NCBI RefSeq assembly: GCF_016906535.1
Contig: NC_057370.1
Span: 558,001-622,000, forward strand
DNA length: 64,000 nt
Source: Rhizoctonia solani
Taxonomy: Eukaryota > Basidiomycota > Agaricomycetes > Cantharellales > Ceratobasidiaceae
Direction: 5' to 3'
Below the pieces are notes generated by a model. That model did not search any database. It saw only the letters and a list, made by a program, of their open reading frames with translations, and was not told the origin of the DNA. A program made the translations under genes and the position numbers. Positions 47,491 through 59,935 of this stretch are shown here, piece after piece (the stretch's first letter is position 1; each line of letters opens with the position of its first letter).

Positions 47491-49887
47491 ATGAGCGACA
47501 TCGACTCCAAGCATGCTGTAGAGCAACACGAATACTTGCCCGGACAGTCACCGAAACACCCTGATGCTGAGTTTGGTGACTGAAGCTCGGCGTGCGCTCG
47601 AAAGGCGCCTCCTTCGCAAGTTAGATTTGCGAATGAGTATATTAATATTTATATACATTCTCAACTATGTGAGTGTATCCAACCAATCTACATTCTATCG
47701 ATCTTAGTCCCCATATCGACTCCAAGCATGCTGTAGAGCAACACGAATACTTGCCCGGACAGTCACCACATCCTGATGCTGAGTTTGGGGGACTGAAGCT
47801 CGGCGTGCGCTCGAAAGGCGCCTCCTTCGCAAGTTAGATTTGCGAATGAGTATATTAATATTTATATACATTCTCAACTATGTGAGTGTATCCAACCAAT
47901 CTACATTCTATCGATCTTAGTCCCCAATTAGATCGACCGGAACAATGCCGCTGCCGCCCGTCTCCGAGGGTTTGAGGAGGACTTGGGTCTAACTGGAAAA
48001 CAATTCCCAACATTACTCTCAATTCTTTATGTGGGCTATATCTTGATGCAAATCCGAGCAATATCTTCTTGAACTGTAGGGCTTGGTTCATTTTCATCCA
48101 ACAATTGATCAAACTCACGAATGGCCTTGGTCAGATATCGGGAAACCCTCTTTGTATTTGCCGGTGTGCATGTTGATCTGGGGGATGATATCCGTTTTGA
48201 CAGGCGCCACACAAGCAAGTCGAATTTCTGGATTACTTTGTCTTCAACTCTGACTTTGTATCAGTTTCGTCGGCGCGTTGCTCACTCGTTTCTTCCTTGG
48301 CTTCGTTGAGGCCGCATTCTTTCCCGGCGCTCTTTTCTCTTGTCCAAATGGTATAAGCGGAATGAACTGGGCTGAGGACTGCAATTCTCTATTGTGGTAA
48401 GTTATATTTTACTTTGATTGACTTATCTAAACTGAAGTTTTACAAGGCAATTTGTCTAGCAACGCCTTTGGAGGACTCTTGGCTGCCGGTATTCTGGACG
48501 GAATGCAAGGGAAATTAGGACATGCTGCCTGGAGGTAAGGGATGGTGGGCCAGTTAAATCCGCCGAAACTAAACCATTGGTTCGAAGATGGCTATTCTAT
48601 ATCGAGGGTGCTCTGACCATGGCAGTCGCTGTTCTAGCTATCTTTGTCCTTCCCGATTTCCCCAACACTACAAGATGGCTCTCTCCTGAAGAGAGACGCC
48701 TAGCCGAGGTCAGAATGGCAGAGGTTTGTGGTTCAAGGCAAAGCTTTCGTGGAAACATTAGTGATCTCTCAATAGGATGTTGGAGGCGAAGTAGACAAAG
48801 ACTCTTCGGAGGAAGGTCACCTGTATGGGTTCTTCCTTGCTATGAAGGATTGGAAGGTCTGGTGGCTTGCTGTAGCACTTACCGGTATCACCATCGGCCT
48901 CAGTTTTAATGCATACTTTCGTGAGTTCCGTCCACTTGCTCAGTTGTAATGGATTACTTATGATTTTCGTACAGCCAGTGAGACTTGTTTTACCGTTTAT
49001 TTAAATTTGCATAGACTAAATCATACTTCAAGCACTCACGGCCACTCTTGGATACAGTAGAAATATATCTTGCTCCTCTGTGCCCCACCATGGGCTTTCG
49101 CAACGTGAGCCTCCCTTGTACCACGCCACCGTAAGACTGAAGTCCTGGACAGTATCATTGGTTTTATAAATGCCCGACACGCGGATAAAACAGGGGAACG
49201 ATTTCTGCACATCTCAATCCCATTATTCATCGGAATAATCGGGTTTGTGATTGCGATTGCCACTATGAACATTGCAGCGCGGTATATTCGCTGTTCCTGG
49301 TATGCAAGTTTCCGCTCTTTCTTTCCCTTTACTGACAAGCATTAGATGGCACAAGCATATGCTGGTTTGATCGTTTTACTATCTTGGGTTTCTAATTCGA
49401 TTCCTCGTCCTCCGGCAAAGCGTGCTGTTGCACTCGCATTCATCAATGCGTTCTCACAGCTGGGAAATGTAGCTGGATCTTACGTGTGGCCTAAAGAGTG
49501 GAGTCCAACGGTTAGTGGATGCCTGCTGTATTTTTAATTACAAACTGACCGATTTTTAGTATCGCAAATCATATGTTATATGCATTGCATGTTTTGCTTT
49601 GGCTATTGCAATGGCCCTATTTCTCCGTCAACACTTAGCTCACCTAAACAAGTCAGTAAATTATCAGGCATTCTAATCACGTTCGGCTCATGATAATTTC
49701 TGCCAGGCGATTGGATAGGGGCGAGGCAGTTGAAGGGATATCCGAGAGGGCCGAGGCTATAGCAGAAGCGGCCGAACTTGAAGGTGTCCCGGTGGAAGAG
49801 TTGAGATCAAGGCGCCAAGGTTCAGATTTTTGTACTGAGGAGCGAGACTATGTTCCGAAGGAGCTGGGCGTGATATTAACGCTATGA
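47491..49887 (+). CDS. MFS transporter, anion:cation symporter (allantoate permease-like) family
   Basis: Begins MSDIDSKHAVEQHEYLPGQ at 47491. The first exon continues ARRALERRLLRKLDLRMSILIFIYILNY, then IDRNNAAAARLRGFEEDLGLTGKQFPTLLSILYVGY from 47937, IPSNIFLNYIGKPSLYLPVCMLIWGMIS (intron after 48073), FVGALLTRFFLGFVEAAFFPGAL, SKWYKRNELG, AFGGLLAAGILDGMQG, WLFYIEGALTMAVAVLAIFVLPDFP, ending VPVEELRSRR and a cytoplasmic tail at 49887. The pattern of an N-terminal RKLDLR helix, LDGMQG loop and EG..T helix is typical of fungal Dal5/vitamin-organic anion permeases. Substrate cannot be told. Frame losses near 48054 and 48337 each restore with one C. Exon 1 and its intron are tandemly duplicated (47500-47926), which leaves the true 5' transcript structure unclear. 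Confidence 0.85.
47500..47926 (+). repeat. 215 bp tandem duplication of MFS exon 1 plus intron
   Basis: Positions 47500-47714 are repeated at 47715-47926 with one 3 bp loss, one extra G and otherwise near identity, including coding sequence, donor GTGAGTG and acceptor-like CTTAG. The second copy lacks the ATG because the unit begins nine bases after it. Confidence 0.9.
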
Positions 49888-49945
49888 GAAATCAATAAAA
49901 ATACAGTACATATTACCGATTGAAAATATACAATTCAAAAGTGTT

Positions 49946-51310
49946 TTAAGCAGTGATCGTAGTAACCGATTCATGCCTCTCTCGTTGTCTCAATAGCTCG
50001 TCTCGCTTCTTAAATGCCAATAGCATTCCCTCGTAAACAGTCCACCCGATCGCAGAGCTGCACATCTTGCGTGTCATACGAAGAGACATGCCGCTATAAA
50101 ATCCTAGCAGACCCGATTCCTGTAATATTGTGACGTGAGTGAGGACTTAAAGATCAAATTCATGGACCTAACCCGTAATATAGCAGAAAAGGTGCCGCGA
50201 AAAGAGTTGAATTCGGGCTCGGAACGCACTTGCATGCTAGTCTAAATACACAAACTATGTTGGCTTGCATATCAAATGGAATAAATAAAAGCATATACGT
50301 ACCTTGACCATGTCAACGGATGAGTCATGAAGGTGGCGAATGACCCTGCAAACATGCCTAGGATGGCCCATCAGTCCAGCATCTCCCTCACGATTCCGGT
50401 TCCGCCTTACCTGCACCGCTGTGGACAACTGCAGCCGTGGAAGGCACGCTAGTATCGAACAATTTTTCTGCAATAAGAATAAGGGTGGGGATACATGTCA
50501 GTGGTAGGCAATAATACACATACCTCCATGATTTTTGGCAGCCTCGTAAGATGCCACAAATAGGCCCGCATATGGTGCATCCCGGAACACCGACGGGAGG
50601 AACCCTTGCCAAAGACCTCGTATACCGGATGTTTGCACCAATGATCTTAGACCTTGAGGAATCGAAGTATATTCGAATGCACCACTCTTTTAATCGGTGA
50701 GTCGGGTTCAATAGAAAAATGAAAAGTCACTCACCTCCTTCAAAACTGCCAGTGGGCTCAATAGAAATCCGACCGCGACACGGGTGCACGCGCCAGAGGC
50801 TAGGTTGGCTTCAGGTCTAAGTTTCGGGAGTGCAGAACCTTTTTCATTTGCTGTTGAACTAGGTGCTGCAAGCGAAGGAAATTTTACAAGTCGGCCCCTT
50901 ACGGACTGAAGTGCATAAAAGTAAATTGCTACCCCAGGAACGGATCTATGCACGGGTGTCTCGTGTCAATAGATCAAGATCCATGTTCGTATACTCACCT
51001 CGCAACTGTAGGTGTCAAACCTCTCCAAAGTCCAGTAATACCTTTCTTGTCCACAGTATTCTTCGCGATCCCGAGTATCCCAGCTATGCCCCTGATTCGT
51101 CGGAAAAAGCAAGTGTAGTTACGAGGGAACCTACTTTCCATTCCCTCCTCTTTGCAGCTGAGTCTTGACCAGGTCCAATGGCTGGAGCACGACCGATGAG
51201 GCCAGCCCCGACATGGCACCTACGAGGTTTTATTAGCCAAAATAAAATAAAAGGGAGCTCTGGAATTGCTAACCCGAGATAAGATGCTGAGCAGCGCTTT
51301 GGGTTGCCAT
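49946..51310 (-). CDS. mitochondrial carrier, SLC25A38/Hem25-like
   Basis: Starts at 51310 (MATQSAAQHLIS) and ends TTITA at 49946. Three carrier repeats are visible: SGLASSVVLQPLDLVKTQLQ with GITGLWRGLTPTVAR; NLASGACTRVAVGFLLSPLAVLKE with GIRGLWQGFLPSVFRDAPYAG; and MFAGSFATFMTHP, MVKTSMQVRSE with GLLGFYSGMSLRMTRKM. The FRDAPYAG segment and the third-repeat RxxRK pattern match SLC25A38/Hem25, which imports glycine into mitochondria for haem synthesis. A contracted T-run near 50315 breaks the third PxD motif (HPLTWSR read where HPFDMVK is expected). Divergent from the next carrier gene, sharing a 750 bp intergenic region. Confidence 0.88.
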
Positions 51311-52062
51311 TAAAGAACAAAAGACAGAAATAAAGTGACTGATGCGATTGAAAGAAGGGTCATGATCAACGTCGAGTATTGCAAACAAAGAGGATCGACG
51401 TCACCTATGTCCGATCGTAACTTGTTAACAAATTTTGAAGGCGAGATCGACGATCTTATCTTATCCTATCTTATCTTATCACAACCGACCATATAGACTA
51501 CGGTCAATTCAATAAGCACACCTCTAGTATCGGGAGAGATGGGAGAGATGGGAGATGGGAGAGATGGGAGAGATACAACTAAGAAATATCTTTTGAGTGC
51601 TCGAAAATAAGTAGCTTAAATGCAAGGAGCTGGTGAGTCATACATACTTGTTTTGTCCAGCCCTGGTGCGGGTAGAATAGGCGAGTCTTCCGAGTGATGG
51701 CAGGCCACGCACTTGATATTTGGGTAGAAGAGTCCGTGATATTAGAGTTTCAGTCGAATGAGTCGCCCAGATATTACTAAAAGCTCCATTTGAGGTGTTG
51801 AGAATCTTCAAAACATTAGATGGATTTGTAGGCCGCATACATGATTGAAGCATGGAGACCGTGAACCAAAATGAATAGCTGATAAAAGGCACATATGCAT
51901 AGGGCATTTGGCTCATATATATATTAAGCTACAATTGTTGGACTACGCTAATCTGAAGCTTTCAGCTATGCGGAACTACGGGTGGGGCAATTGTGCGATA
52001 GGCGCTGGGCGATTAACAATGGCCCCATGTGTTTGAATTTCACATCTCAAATATTGTAGATC
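51311..52062. repeat. intergenic with microsatellite and minisatellite between divergent carrier genes
   Basis: A (CTTAT)n-like tract at about 51456-51480 and an imperfect GAGATGGGA repeat at about 51534-51573. No gene; frames here are short. Confidence 0.6.
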
Positions 52063-53480
52063 ATGCCTCCACCAAGTTTTTTCCCAACGCCAGCCATAGC
52101 AAGTCTTTAGGGCTCTTTGGATGATAGAATAGCCTTAAAACATCCCTCGTTTTAACTAGGATCATGCAGTGGCCGGCTCGGAGCTGGTACCGTTGCTGTG
52201 CTCTGCGTGCAGCCTCTGGATCTTCTTCGTATTCAATTACAAGTTGCTACCTCGGCACCAGCAAATCGAAATCCACTAAGGACAATATGGAGGTAAGAAA
52301 GTGCGTGTCACCTCATCCGAAGAATGAACTATTTGACACACATTGTTACTAGTTCTTTGAGCAAAATCAAAGCCGAGCATGGCGTGAGGGGCCTTTACCG
52401 GGGCGTTGGAACCAACGTCGTTGGGAATGGAGCGAGTTGGGGCGCGTATTTTTGGCTGTGGGTGTATTCAATTTTCACAATTGTTCCCATTCACCTATTG
52501 TTCGACAAAAGATACGCGGCGATCAAGAGCAAAATGTTCAACAGTCCGGACCCGCGCACCCCCGCACCACCATTGACCAATCTTATAGCTTCGGCAGAGG
52601 CCAGTAAGTATGTGCGCAAATCTTTGGAGTCGACTGAACGGCGTTCTATTCACAGGTATTATCACTGCATTACTCACTAATCCGATATGGGTAGTCAAGG
52701 TTAGTGTTTACGACCCAACCAGGGCAGCCAGGTGCTTATCGAGGCCTATGGGGTACGATTATTTCACCCCAATGACCTTGATAATCTAACCCATTCTTCA
52801 GACGGCTTGAGCTCCATATATAAACACGAAGGTTGGCGAGGATTATACCGTGGTACATCCTTAGCGTTATTGAGTGTGAGCAATGGTGAGCAGACCGCAG
52901 TCGGCTTCAGAAGCTTGACCTAACCAATCTCAGGTGCAATTCAGTTTGTTGCTTATGAAGAATTGAAACGACTGTGCTTTGAACGAAACGGAGTAAATTA
53001 AGAAATCCTGGACTGGATTCCAAGCCGGGAGACGACCGATTGGTTCGGATGTTGACGTATATCCGGTCCAGATTGGAGTACTAATTGCAACGTTTAGTCA
53101 AATACAACATACACAGCTATTTCGGCCGCCGCGAAATTGATTGCAATGACATCAACTTATCCGCTCCAGGTTGTTCGATCTCGTATGCAGGTATGGGTAC
53201 TTTTCTTGATAGTGAAAGTTCTAAGCATTATTGCCGCATGCCAAAAGAATCACGCAACCATGCACCTTTATCCAACCATCCCATTGTGTATATCTCGCAC
53301 TTGGCGCGACGAAGGTATTCGGGATTTTATCGGGGACTGGCCACTAATTTTATCCGGGTCCTTCCCAATACCTGTGTGACATTTGTGGTGTACGAAAATC
53401 TAGCTTGGTTGATGCGTCAGGCCGCATTGTCCCGCCGGGGTGCCTATAGAGGACGGAGTTGTGACTTCTTAGATAGGTAG
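52063..53480 (+). CDS. FLX1: mitochondrial carrier, FAD/folate transporter SLC25A32/Flx1-like
   Basis: Starts MPPPSFFPTP at 52063; the second exon at 52161 begins DHAVAGS. The three signature motifs are QPLDLLRIQLQV (about 52213), NPIWVVKTR-like (exon end at 52698) and YPLQVVRSRMQ (53157-53190). The last form, Q and R rather than D and K, is typical of SLC25A32/Flx1. Between them are GVRGLYRGVGTNVVGNGASWGAYF, GWRGLYRGTSLALLSVSNGAIQF and FYRGLATNFIRVLPNTCVTFVVYE. Flx1 moves FAD or folate across the inner mitochondrial membrane. One G is missing near 52180 (GGCTCGGAG for GGCTCGGGAG) and the frame around 52700 also needs correction. The protein is complete to the stop at 53480. Confidence 0.87.
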
Positions 53481-55381
53481 TAGTTGGAGGACTGTACTTT
53501 ATGTTAAAGTGAGGTAATTTAATTAGCATACCATTCCAATGCCTTGAAGGTGAACCCGGATGAATCCGAGGAGATGAATTGGAGGATCAGTTTATAGGAG
53601 GGATGTATGCACTTCGTTTGGCAGCAATACATCTGCTCTGATCATCTACCATTTATATCCGCCTTTTGTGCTTTGGGTGTATGACCAGGTACTACGGTGA
53701 AGCACAAATTGTGCGAATTGTAAGGCAAAATGTTTGAAAACATCTGGTAATCAGCGCTAGAGAATCAGCCTTACAAGGCACTTCCACCGATTTCGAGTAC
53801 CCGTATTGTGCTAGATTCGTATCAGATGCAGTTGATACAACGTATAGTTTTGTCATCCATACCCCGATCCACCTTGGTTTTGTTTCCTGCGGACAACAGC
53901 CACAGCATTTTATTTCGTCAATATGGATCATTATCACCCCATTGCTATACCAGTGAAGTAGCGCGCAAAAGAACTGAGCAATACTAAAGATCCGGAGTAC
54001 ACAAATAAAAACAAAACACATAGATGCACCGCATAGACACCGGATTTGGATTCAGTGGGGTTTTGCGACGGAGTCCGTGGAGGACGCAAAACTTACACTG
54101 GGCCGCTGAGGCCAGGGACATAGGTCATCACTATTTCCCATGTATTGTATTTGTTTCTCGTTTGTAACCATGGTTCGGCCCTTGCTTCCACTTCCTTTCT
54201 ATCATATCACATCCTGCGTTCGCTGTTGCTCGCAGCATCATTCACCCGTTTCCCCGTTTTTCTATGAGTCCCACCCGCCCAGAACCCTACCCGCATACGA
54301 CCTGGTTTGGCCGCCCGCCCAGCTCGCTCGATGGCAGCCTCGATGGCACCCCGGTTCGGCGTACCGCATCTCCGGCCTCCACCCCTCTTCGTCCGCCGGT
54401 CCCGGTGGTATCTCTTACCCATTGTACTAATGTTTCTCCCCTCTTGCTGTACCGGCCAAGGCCAATTTCATGCTGTGTATTGATGTAAGGGGCTCCAAGA
54501 GACGGCAGGTTGTATACCGAACGGCTCGATGTATGCATCGACGGACTACGGCCCTAATTGCACATGTGTGGAAACCATGCAGCTTTGAGATACACAAGAT
54601 CAAAGCGAGTAATTGTTTCCATGCTGGAAGATGGGTTGCGCACCTATAGCGGTAGCCCTGTCTTCAGACATTCCTATGTGGTATGGTCTACCTGGACCAC
54701 AGTTATGGGTGTCGCTTTGGTAAGGCAAGAACCCCAACATGGAGCCGGGGCTATACCCCCGAGGCCCCGATTCTATAAAGAATAGTTCCTTGTACCTGTG
54801 AAAAGGAACACGGTGGTACTGGGTGTGAGTGATTTCCGACCTGGGATATCACTCCATGACGAACTTTGTGGATTCGAATCAGACTTGTCTGAAAGTAAGA
54901 TTATCTGGTTGTATGCGCTGCGTGTAGTATGGTTTGAGCAGATTATTAATAGGTTGAGATTGTATATGCGCCCATAGTCTTGTCGCTAAAAATAGGTTTG
55001 GCTAGATTAGGGTATACATTCACAACGAACTTTGTTAAGTGTGCTATGAATCGGTCTCTTGGTTGTATAACCCTAGTTAGAGCATCAGAGTAGCAAAAGG
55101 GGGGCTGTCCCTAAATATTGGGCGTGTGCGCCACGTACGCAAGGTGTGCTCCAGAAGGTCTAAAACTGGAAAACGATGAGCGGCTAGCGCTCACTATCCG
55201 CAAGCTCGAACTTGGGCAGGATGGCAAAGGGTAGCTGCGGTCACATCGCATGAACAAGAGGGGCACTTTTCTACTTTCAAGGTCTGGGGGTTGCCGAAAT
55301 TTAAAAACGGTCCAGTCGGACGGACATTCCAGACATTAAGATATCAATGTTAATTCACATGCCTTTAGAGGGAAAAGATAA
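53481..55381. other. gene-poor stretch with one weak candidate
   Basis: A GC-rich + frame at 54264-54488 (starts MSPTRPEPYPHTTWFGRPP, Pro/Ser-rich) follows a CT-rich leader and is bounded by a GTAAGG donor near 54485; it may be the first exon of a short gene but its continuation is not clear. A minus frame at 54021-53692 begins with a hydrophobic helix (MCFVFICVLRIFSIAQFF) and has Cys-rich CCGCC, unsupported otherwise. The rest (54790-55380) shows nothing. Confidence 0.3.
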
Positions 55382-56340
55382 TTATGAGCTGGAAGCACGC
55401 CTAGCCTTGATCCACTCAACAACGTGTGGGACGTCCTGTGGATTAGGGGATTGAATATGTAAATGGCTCTAGGGGAACATGCCCCTTTGCGCTACATGAT
55501 GAAGCTGAGCTTACCTCGGAAATTTTGCTCGGCATGGCAGGCTCGCTGAGAAATGTCGGAATAAGCCCACCAGGAGAGGAACGGGTGGCCATACTAGGGA
55601 CCAAGGGCGTGATCCCTTGTTAGTATTTTGATCCCCGATAATACAGAAACGGAGTACTAACATCCACTCGACTTTACCGTCAATTTCTTTGACACGTTCG
55701 ACACTAACATAGTGACCTCGTACGCCTCGAGGCTCTTTTTCTTTCAGATCTTGATCTGCAGAGACCTGCAATATAGGTTCAATATATTATATAAGTGGTA
55801 TGTGCATGTACAAGACTTACGTCAAGAGGTAAACTAATGACGAAGCCTTGCTTCCCGGGCTGTTCCTCCAGGATACAGGCGATAAGGACGGTGAATACTC
55901 TGTCCGAAACAGGGGGAGTGAAACTGTACCCCATCGTCCAAGCTGGTGTTGCAGAGAGTAAGTGGTAAGGATTGATGGGTATCATATTATTGGATGAACC
56001 TTCAAAGCCATCATAGGAGCCGAGGGTGTCGCAGACTTGACTTCAGGGACATACTGCTTCTCATTCAGCGAGTGATTTATACCTTGAATTCAGAACAAGT
56101 TTAGATATATGTCATCGTTCGCTAGAATGGATAAACATTCACCCAGACAGTTCCAGAAATCATCAAAAGTCCCGTCTTCTGGCCCATGGGTGCTGGTGAA
56201 GCGTGAATGGATAGCTCGTTCGCGACGAGTTAAAAATGAGATCACCTGGTCCTAGAGTGCCAAGAAGGACCCATCATAGCCTTCCTGTGCGTACGTACGC
56301 CATGATGGGTCTTACCCTCTGGCCAATTGAACATCCGGAA
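55382..56340 (-). CDS. DUF3074 (START-like) domain protein
   Basis: Minus-strand exons read RAIHSRFTSTHGPEDGTFDDFWNCLG (about 56235-56155), INHSLNEKQYVPEVK after an intron ending near 56091, then NMIPINPYHLLSATPAW and FVISLPLD (55985-55823), VSADQDLKEKEPRGVRGHYVSVERV (55769-55671), MATRSSPGGLIPTFLSEPAMPSKISE (about 55600-55515) and DVPHVVEWIKARRASSS ending at 55382. The order WHxR..H/GP..FW..Lg, then YVSVERV, W.MAT.SSPGG.IP, then ISEDVP..EW, matches the fungal DUF3074 family, which has a lipid-binding START-like fold. One base is missing near 56026. The first exon is upstream of 56340 and not defined. A strong inverted repeat sits in the intron at 56268-56311. Divergent from the prolyl oligopeptidase. 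Confidence 0.7.
56268..56311. repeat. inverted repeat, hairpin-capable
   Basis: GACCCATCAT and ATGATGGGTC, 10 bp perfect arms, flank a central GCGTACGTACGC palindrome. It lies at the 5' end of an intron of the DUF3074 gene and includes the splice donor (GTAAGACCC on the minus strand). Confidence 0.85.
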
Positions 56341-56674
56341 GATCTTCGAAGAGAGTGATAAATCAATGCAGTGCAGTCGAGAGGCTGGGAGATATGAGCT
56401 CACTTTTTATGGAAGTTGCTTCGAGTTTGAGATAAGTAGACATGACACTGGTTCCGACCTGATTGTTGCAGGCCAGGTAGAGCTGCTGGTGCAAAGCTAT
56501 GGCAAGCACAGCCACATAATTTATTGCCAATCCTTCAATGGCTTCTCCTGTGACAGGGTACCAAGCACGAAACCCAGTTGGCATGCTGTACCAAATGAAT
56601 TATAAAACCGGCTACGTGTACTTACGCTGCGTCACCACATCTGCCCCATCCACGTCCCTCTACTTGCTACCAAA

Positions 56675-59600
56675 ATGGCTATGATGAGCACACTTCGCTA
56701 TCCCGACGTCGAGCGAAAGGAACACCAAGACACATATGCCAGCAAGAAACAAGGCTCTGTCGTTGTCTCAGACTACTACCGCTGGTTAGAAGGCAAGGGT
56801 CCCGAAGTTGATACATTCGTTCAACGTGAGTACGCTTGTTCTTGCACAGCTCAATGCTCATACCAACTCTCCATTACCACAGAACAGGTCGACTTGACAT
56901 CGACATTCATTAAAGCTATACCAACGCAATGAGCTAGAAGACTTGATTCGAAAAAGCTCCAATTATCCAAAGGTCAGTCCCATGCTCACATCTAGTCATT
57001 ATTGAATCCGACGTGTATGTGCTGCAGTTCTCGGCCCCCACGTTTTGCAGAGACGGTCGCTACTACTGGAATTACAACTCTGGCCTACAGGCTCATATGT
57101 TTTATTTAGATCACTAGACGACCAACTCCCGGATTTTAGTCAAGACAAGGACATTCCGCCGGAGAGGTGTTTTTTGACGTAGGTGCCTCCCAGCAACACA
57201 CTATCACCGCTCACTCTACTTTCAGACTTGCTCGCCAAGGACGGCACCGCGGCTTTGTCTACGTCTGCCTTTTCGAAAACTGGCAAATACTTTGCGTATG
57301 GCATCAGTCTCTCAGGATCAGATTTTTTCACCATCTACGTGAGAGAAACCTCAGTCCCATTCCCGAGCCCCCAGTTCTCGGGAGAAACGCGCCCTGGTGG
57401 CGCCGGACGCATGGACGACGAGATCAAATACGTCAAGTTCTCAAGCATAGTATGGTCACCCAACGACGAGGGATTCTTTTACCAGGTACATTTTGTCTGA
57501 CTGCGCGGGTTGAGAGATACTAAACATGACTGCAGAGGTACCCAACCAGGGTCTCACATGCTGAGGCTGTAGATGCCGCTGGGACCGAGATAGAGGAAGA
57601 CAAATTTGCCAAACTTATTATCATAAACTCGGAACTTCCCAAGGTAGGCTAGCTCAGACAAGCCATGACTAAATCCATTTGCTGAATGAAAAGTTGCACC
57701 ACCTTATACACAGATGATGACATTCTGGTCATGAAAGACGATGAGCACCCTAATTACATGTGGGGCGCCCAGGTAACATCACCCGATGGCCGGTACTTGA
57801 TATTATATGTCAGCCGAGACACTGCCAGAGTACGTGCTTCTGACCGACTCCGCATGTCCCATTTTACTAACCGGATGATAGCAAAATCTGCTTTGGGTTA
57901 CCGATTTGGAAGACCCAAGTAATCCAATCGGCCCCAACATGAAATGGATAAAGTTGATAGACGACTGGGAAGCTTCGTACAGCGTGTAAGCTTAAAGACG
58001 CCCGAGATCTTGTCTGGATACCTAACCAGTGCATTCAGGTTAGCAAATGACGGCCCTAGGTTTTACATCAAGACCAACAAGGATGCACCCAACTATCGAG
58101 TGACGACAATCGACATCTCCAATGAGGAGCGCGTGAAAAACCGGTCCTTCGTTCCGTTTATCGACGAAGACCCGAAAGCACCGATTGAACAGATAAAGCC
58201 TATCAACCAAGATACTTGGGCTATTGTCTACTCTCGAGACGTCAAGGACGAACTATACCTATTCAACAAGGAAGGCAAACAGGTCAAACGATTGGCAGCC
58301 GACCATATTGGGGTTCTCAGCATTTCCGGTCGGCGAGATTTTCATCGACTCTTTGTGACCGCTTCTGGGTTTACCAACCCGGGAGTTGTCTACTATTACG
58401 ACTTTGAGAACAAGGTCGAATATCCCCATGAACCTGGATTTGTAGCCGTCTCGCATACCGATGGGATGCAAACCCCTATGCCTCGAAATGATGCCGAGCC
58501 CGTCGGTGCGTTGGGCGAGAAATTGCTTGAAACTAGCCTGAAGGACCACAAAGCTCAAGATGGGGACTGGAGTTATGGCAAGCCACAAAGCTGAACGGGC
58601 TAAGTCTGGATGAATTCAAAGCGGAACAGATTAAATACAAGAGCAAGGATGGAACACTAGTGCCCATGTTCATCGTTAGCCACAAGGACGCCAAAAGGGA
58701 TGGAACTGCTCCTGCTATTCAATATGGTGAGTAAAATAGTCAATACGCGAATTTATTATCAACATTGCTCCGGGTATAGGCTATGGTGGATTCAGTATCT
58801 CAATCTCGCCATTTTTCAGCGCTGCAATGTTGACTGTCCTCAAGTCATATGGTGGCGTCCTTGCGGTGCCAAACATCCGCGGGGGTGCGGAATATGGTGA
58901 AACTTGGCACTTGGCCGGCACACGCGAAAACAAGGTTAATGTGTTTGATGATTTCATTGCCGCGACGTATGTGTTCTAGGTGTGATTTGATATAAAACGG
59001 CGACTAACTACCCTGGCAGACAATATCTGGTCGACAACAAGTATGCCGGACCGGGAAAGGTTATCATCAATGGCGGCTCCAACGGAGGTAGGATATCCCA
59101 AACTCTATTATAATTATCTGGATCTGACACTGAACTACAGGTCTCTTGGTGGCCGCATGCGTTAATCGGGCACCTGAGCATACTTTCGGAGCAGCGATAG
59201 CCGAAGTTGGTGTCCTAGATTACCTTCGAGTGAGTTCCGTTTTACTGCCACGCGATGAGAACGTTTATCTGAAGAATATCCTAGTTCCCACAATTTACCA
59301 TCGGAAAGGCTTGGACGTAGGTTTTCCACATAATTAGCCGTTTCAGGTCTGACCAAAGTCATAGATCCGACTATGGCGATCCTTCGAACCCGGAGGATTT
59401 CGACTTCATGTACCCGATATCGCCCTACCATAATGTTGATAGGGGCGACAAAGTATTACCACCGACATTGTTGCTCACAGCTGATCGTATGTTCAACTGC
59501 ATTTTCACGGAAATAGAGTCTAACCTCGCTGTAGATGACGATCGTGTGGTGCCCCTTCACTCCTTTAAACATATTGCCGAACTTCAGTATCGGAAGCCAA

Positions 59601-59801
59601 CCAACCCCCATCCTCTATTGATTCGCATAGACGTAAAGAGTGGTCACGGTGCTGGTAAAAGCACCGAAAAAAGGTACAGCTACTCATCTTTCAATTATGC
59701 CCTGAATGCTTAGACCCCTTGTTTCTAGGATTGTTGAAGCAGCAGACAAATGGTCCTTTGCTGCTCACGCAATGGGTCTCAAGTTTAGGCACACCGCATG
59801 A
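56675..59801 (+). CDS. prolyl oligopeptidase (peptidase family S9A)
   Basis: Cytosolic serine peptidase that cleaves short peptides after proline. From the ATG at 56675 it reads [20 protein letters not shown] and [16 protein letters not shown], then [44 protein letters not shown]-like, the propeller blades ([65 protein letters not shown]), then the hydrolase domain [14 protein letters not shown]. The triad is visible: Ser in GGSNGG (TCC at 59078), Asp in [10 protein letters not shown] (about 59538, exon junction), His in SGHGAGKST (59645). It ends FRHTA at 59801. Frame losses near 56912, near 57100-57175 and near 58590 have to be corrected. An intron pair near 59230-59360 restores the expected [19 protein letters not shown]. 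About 740 residues expected, the usual family size. Confidence 0.93.
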
Positions 59802-59935
59802 TTTGCCCTCGGGGAGCTATTCGTCCTTTAATTATACGCCCACCAGACAGTCTCGTAAGATTTAGTAGAATTAGACGTAGATACCCTATACGTATGATGT
59901 AGATAGTCAATATCAATGTAACTTTCAGACTAATT

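Noticed and set aside
47491..47714. the first MFS exon copy as an independent short protein
   Set aside because: It shares sequence, donor site and frame with the second copy and is best explained as a tandem duplication inside one gene.
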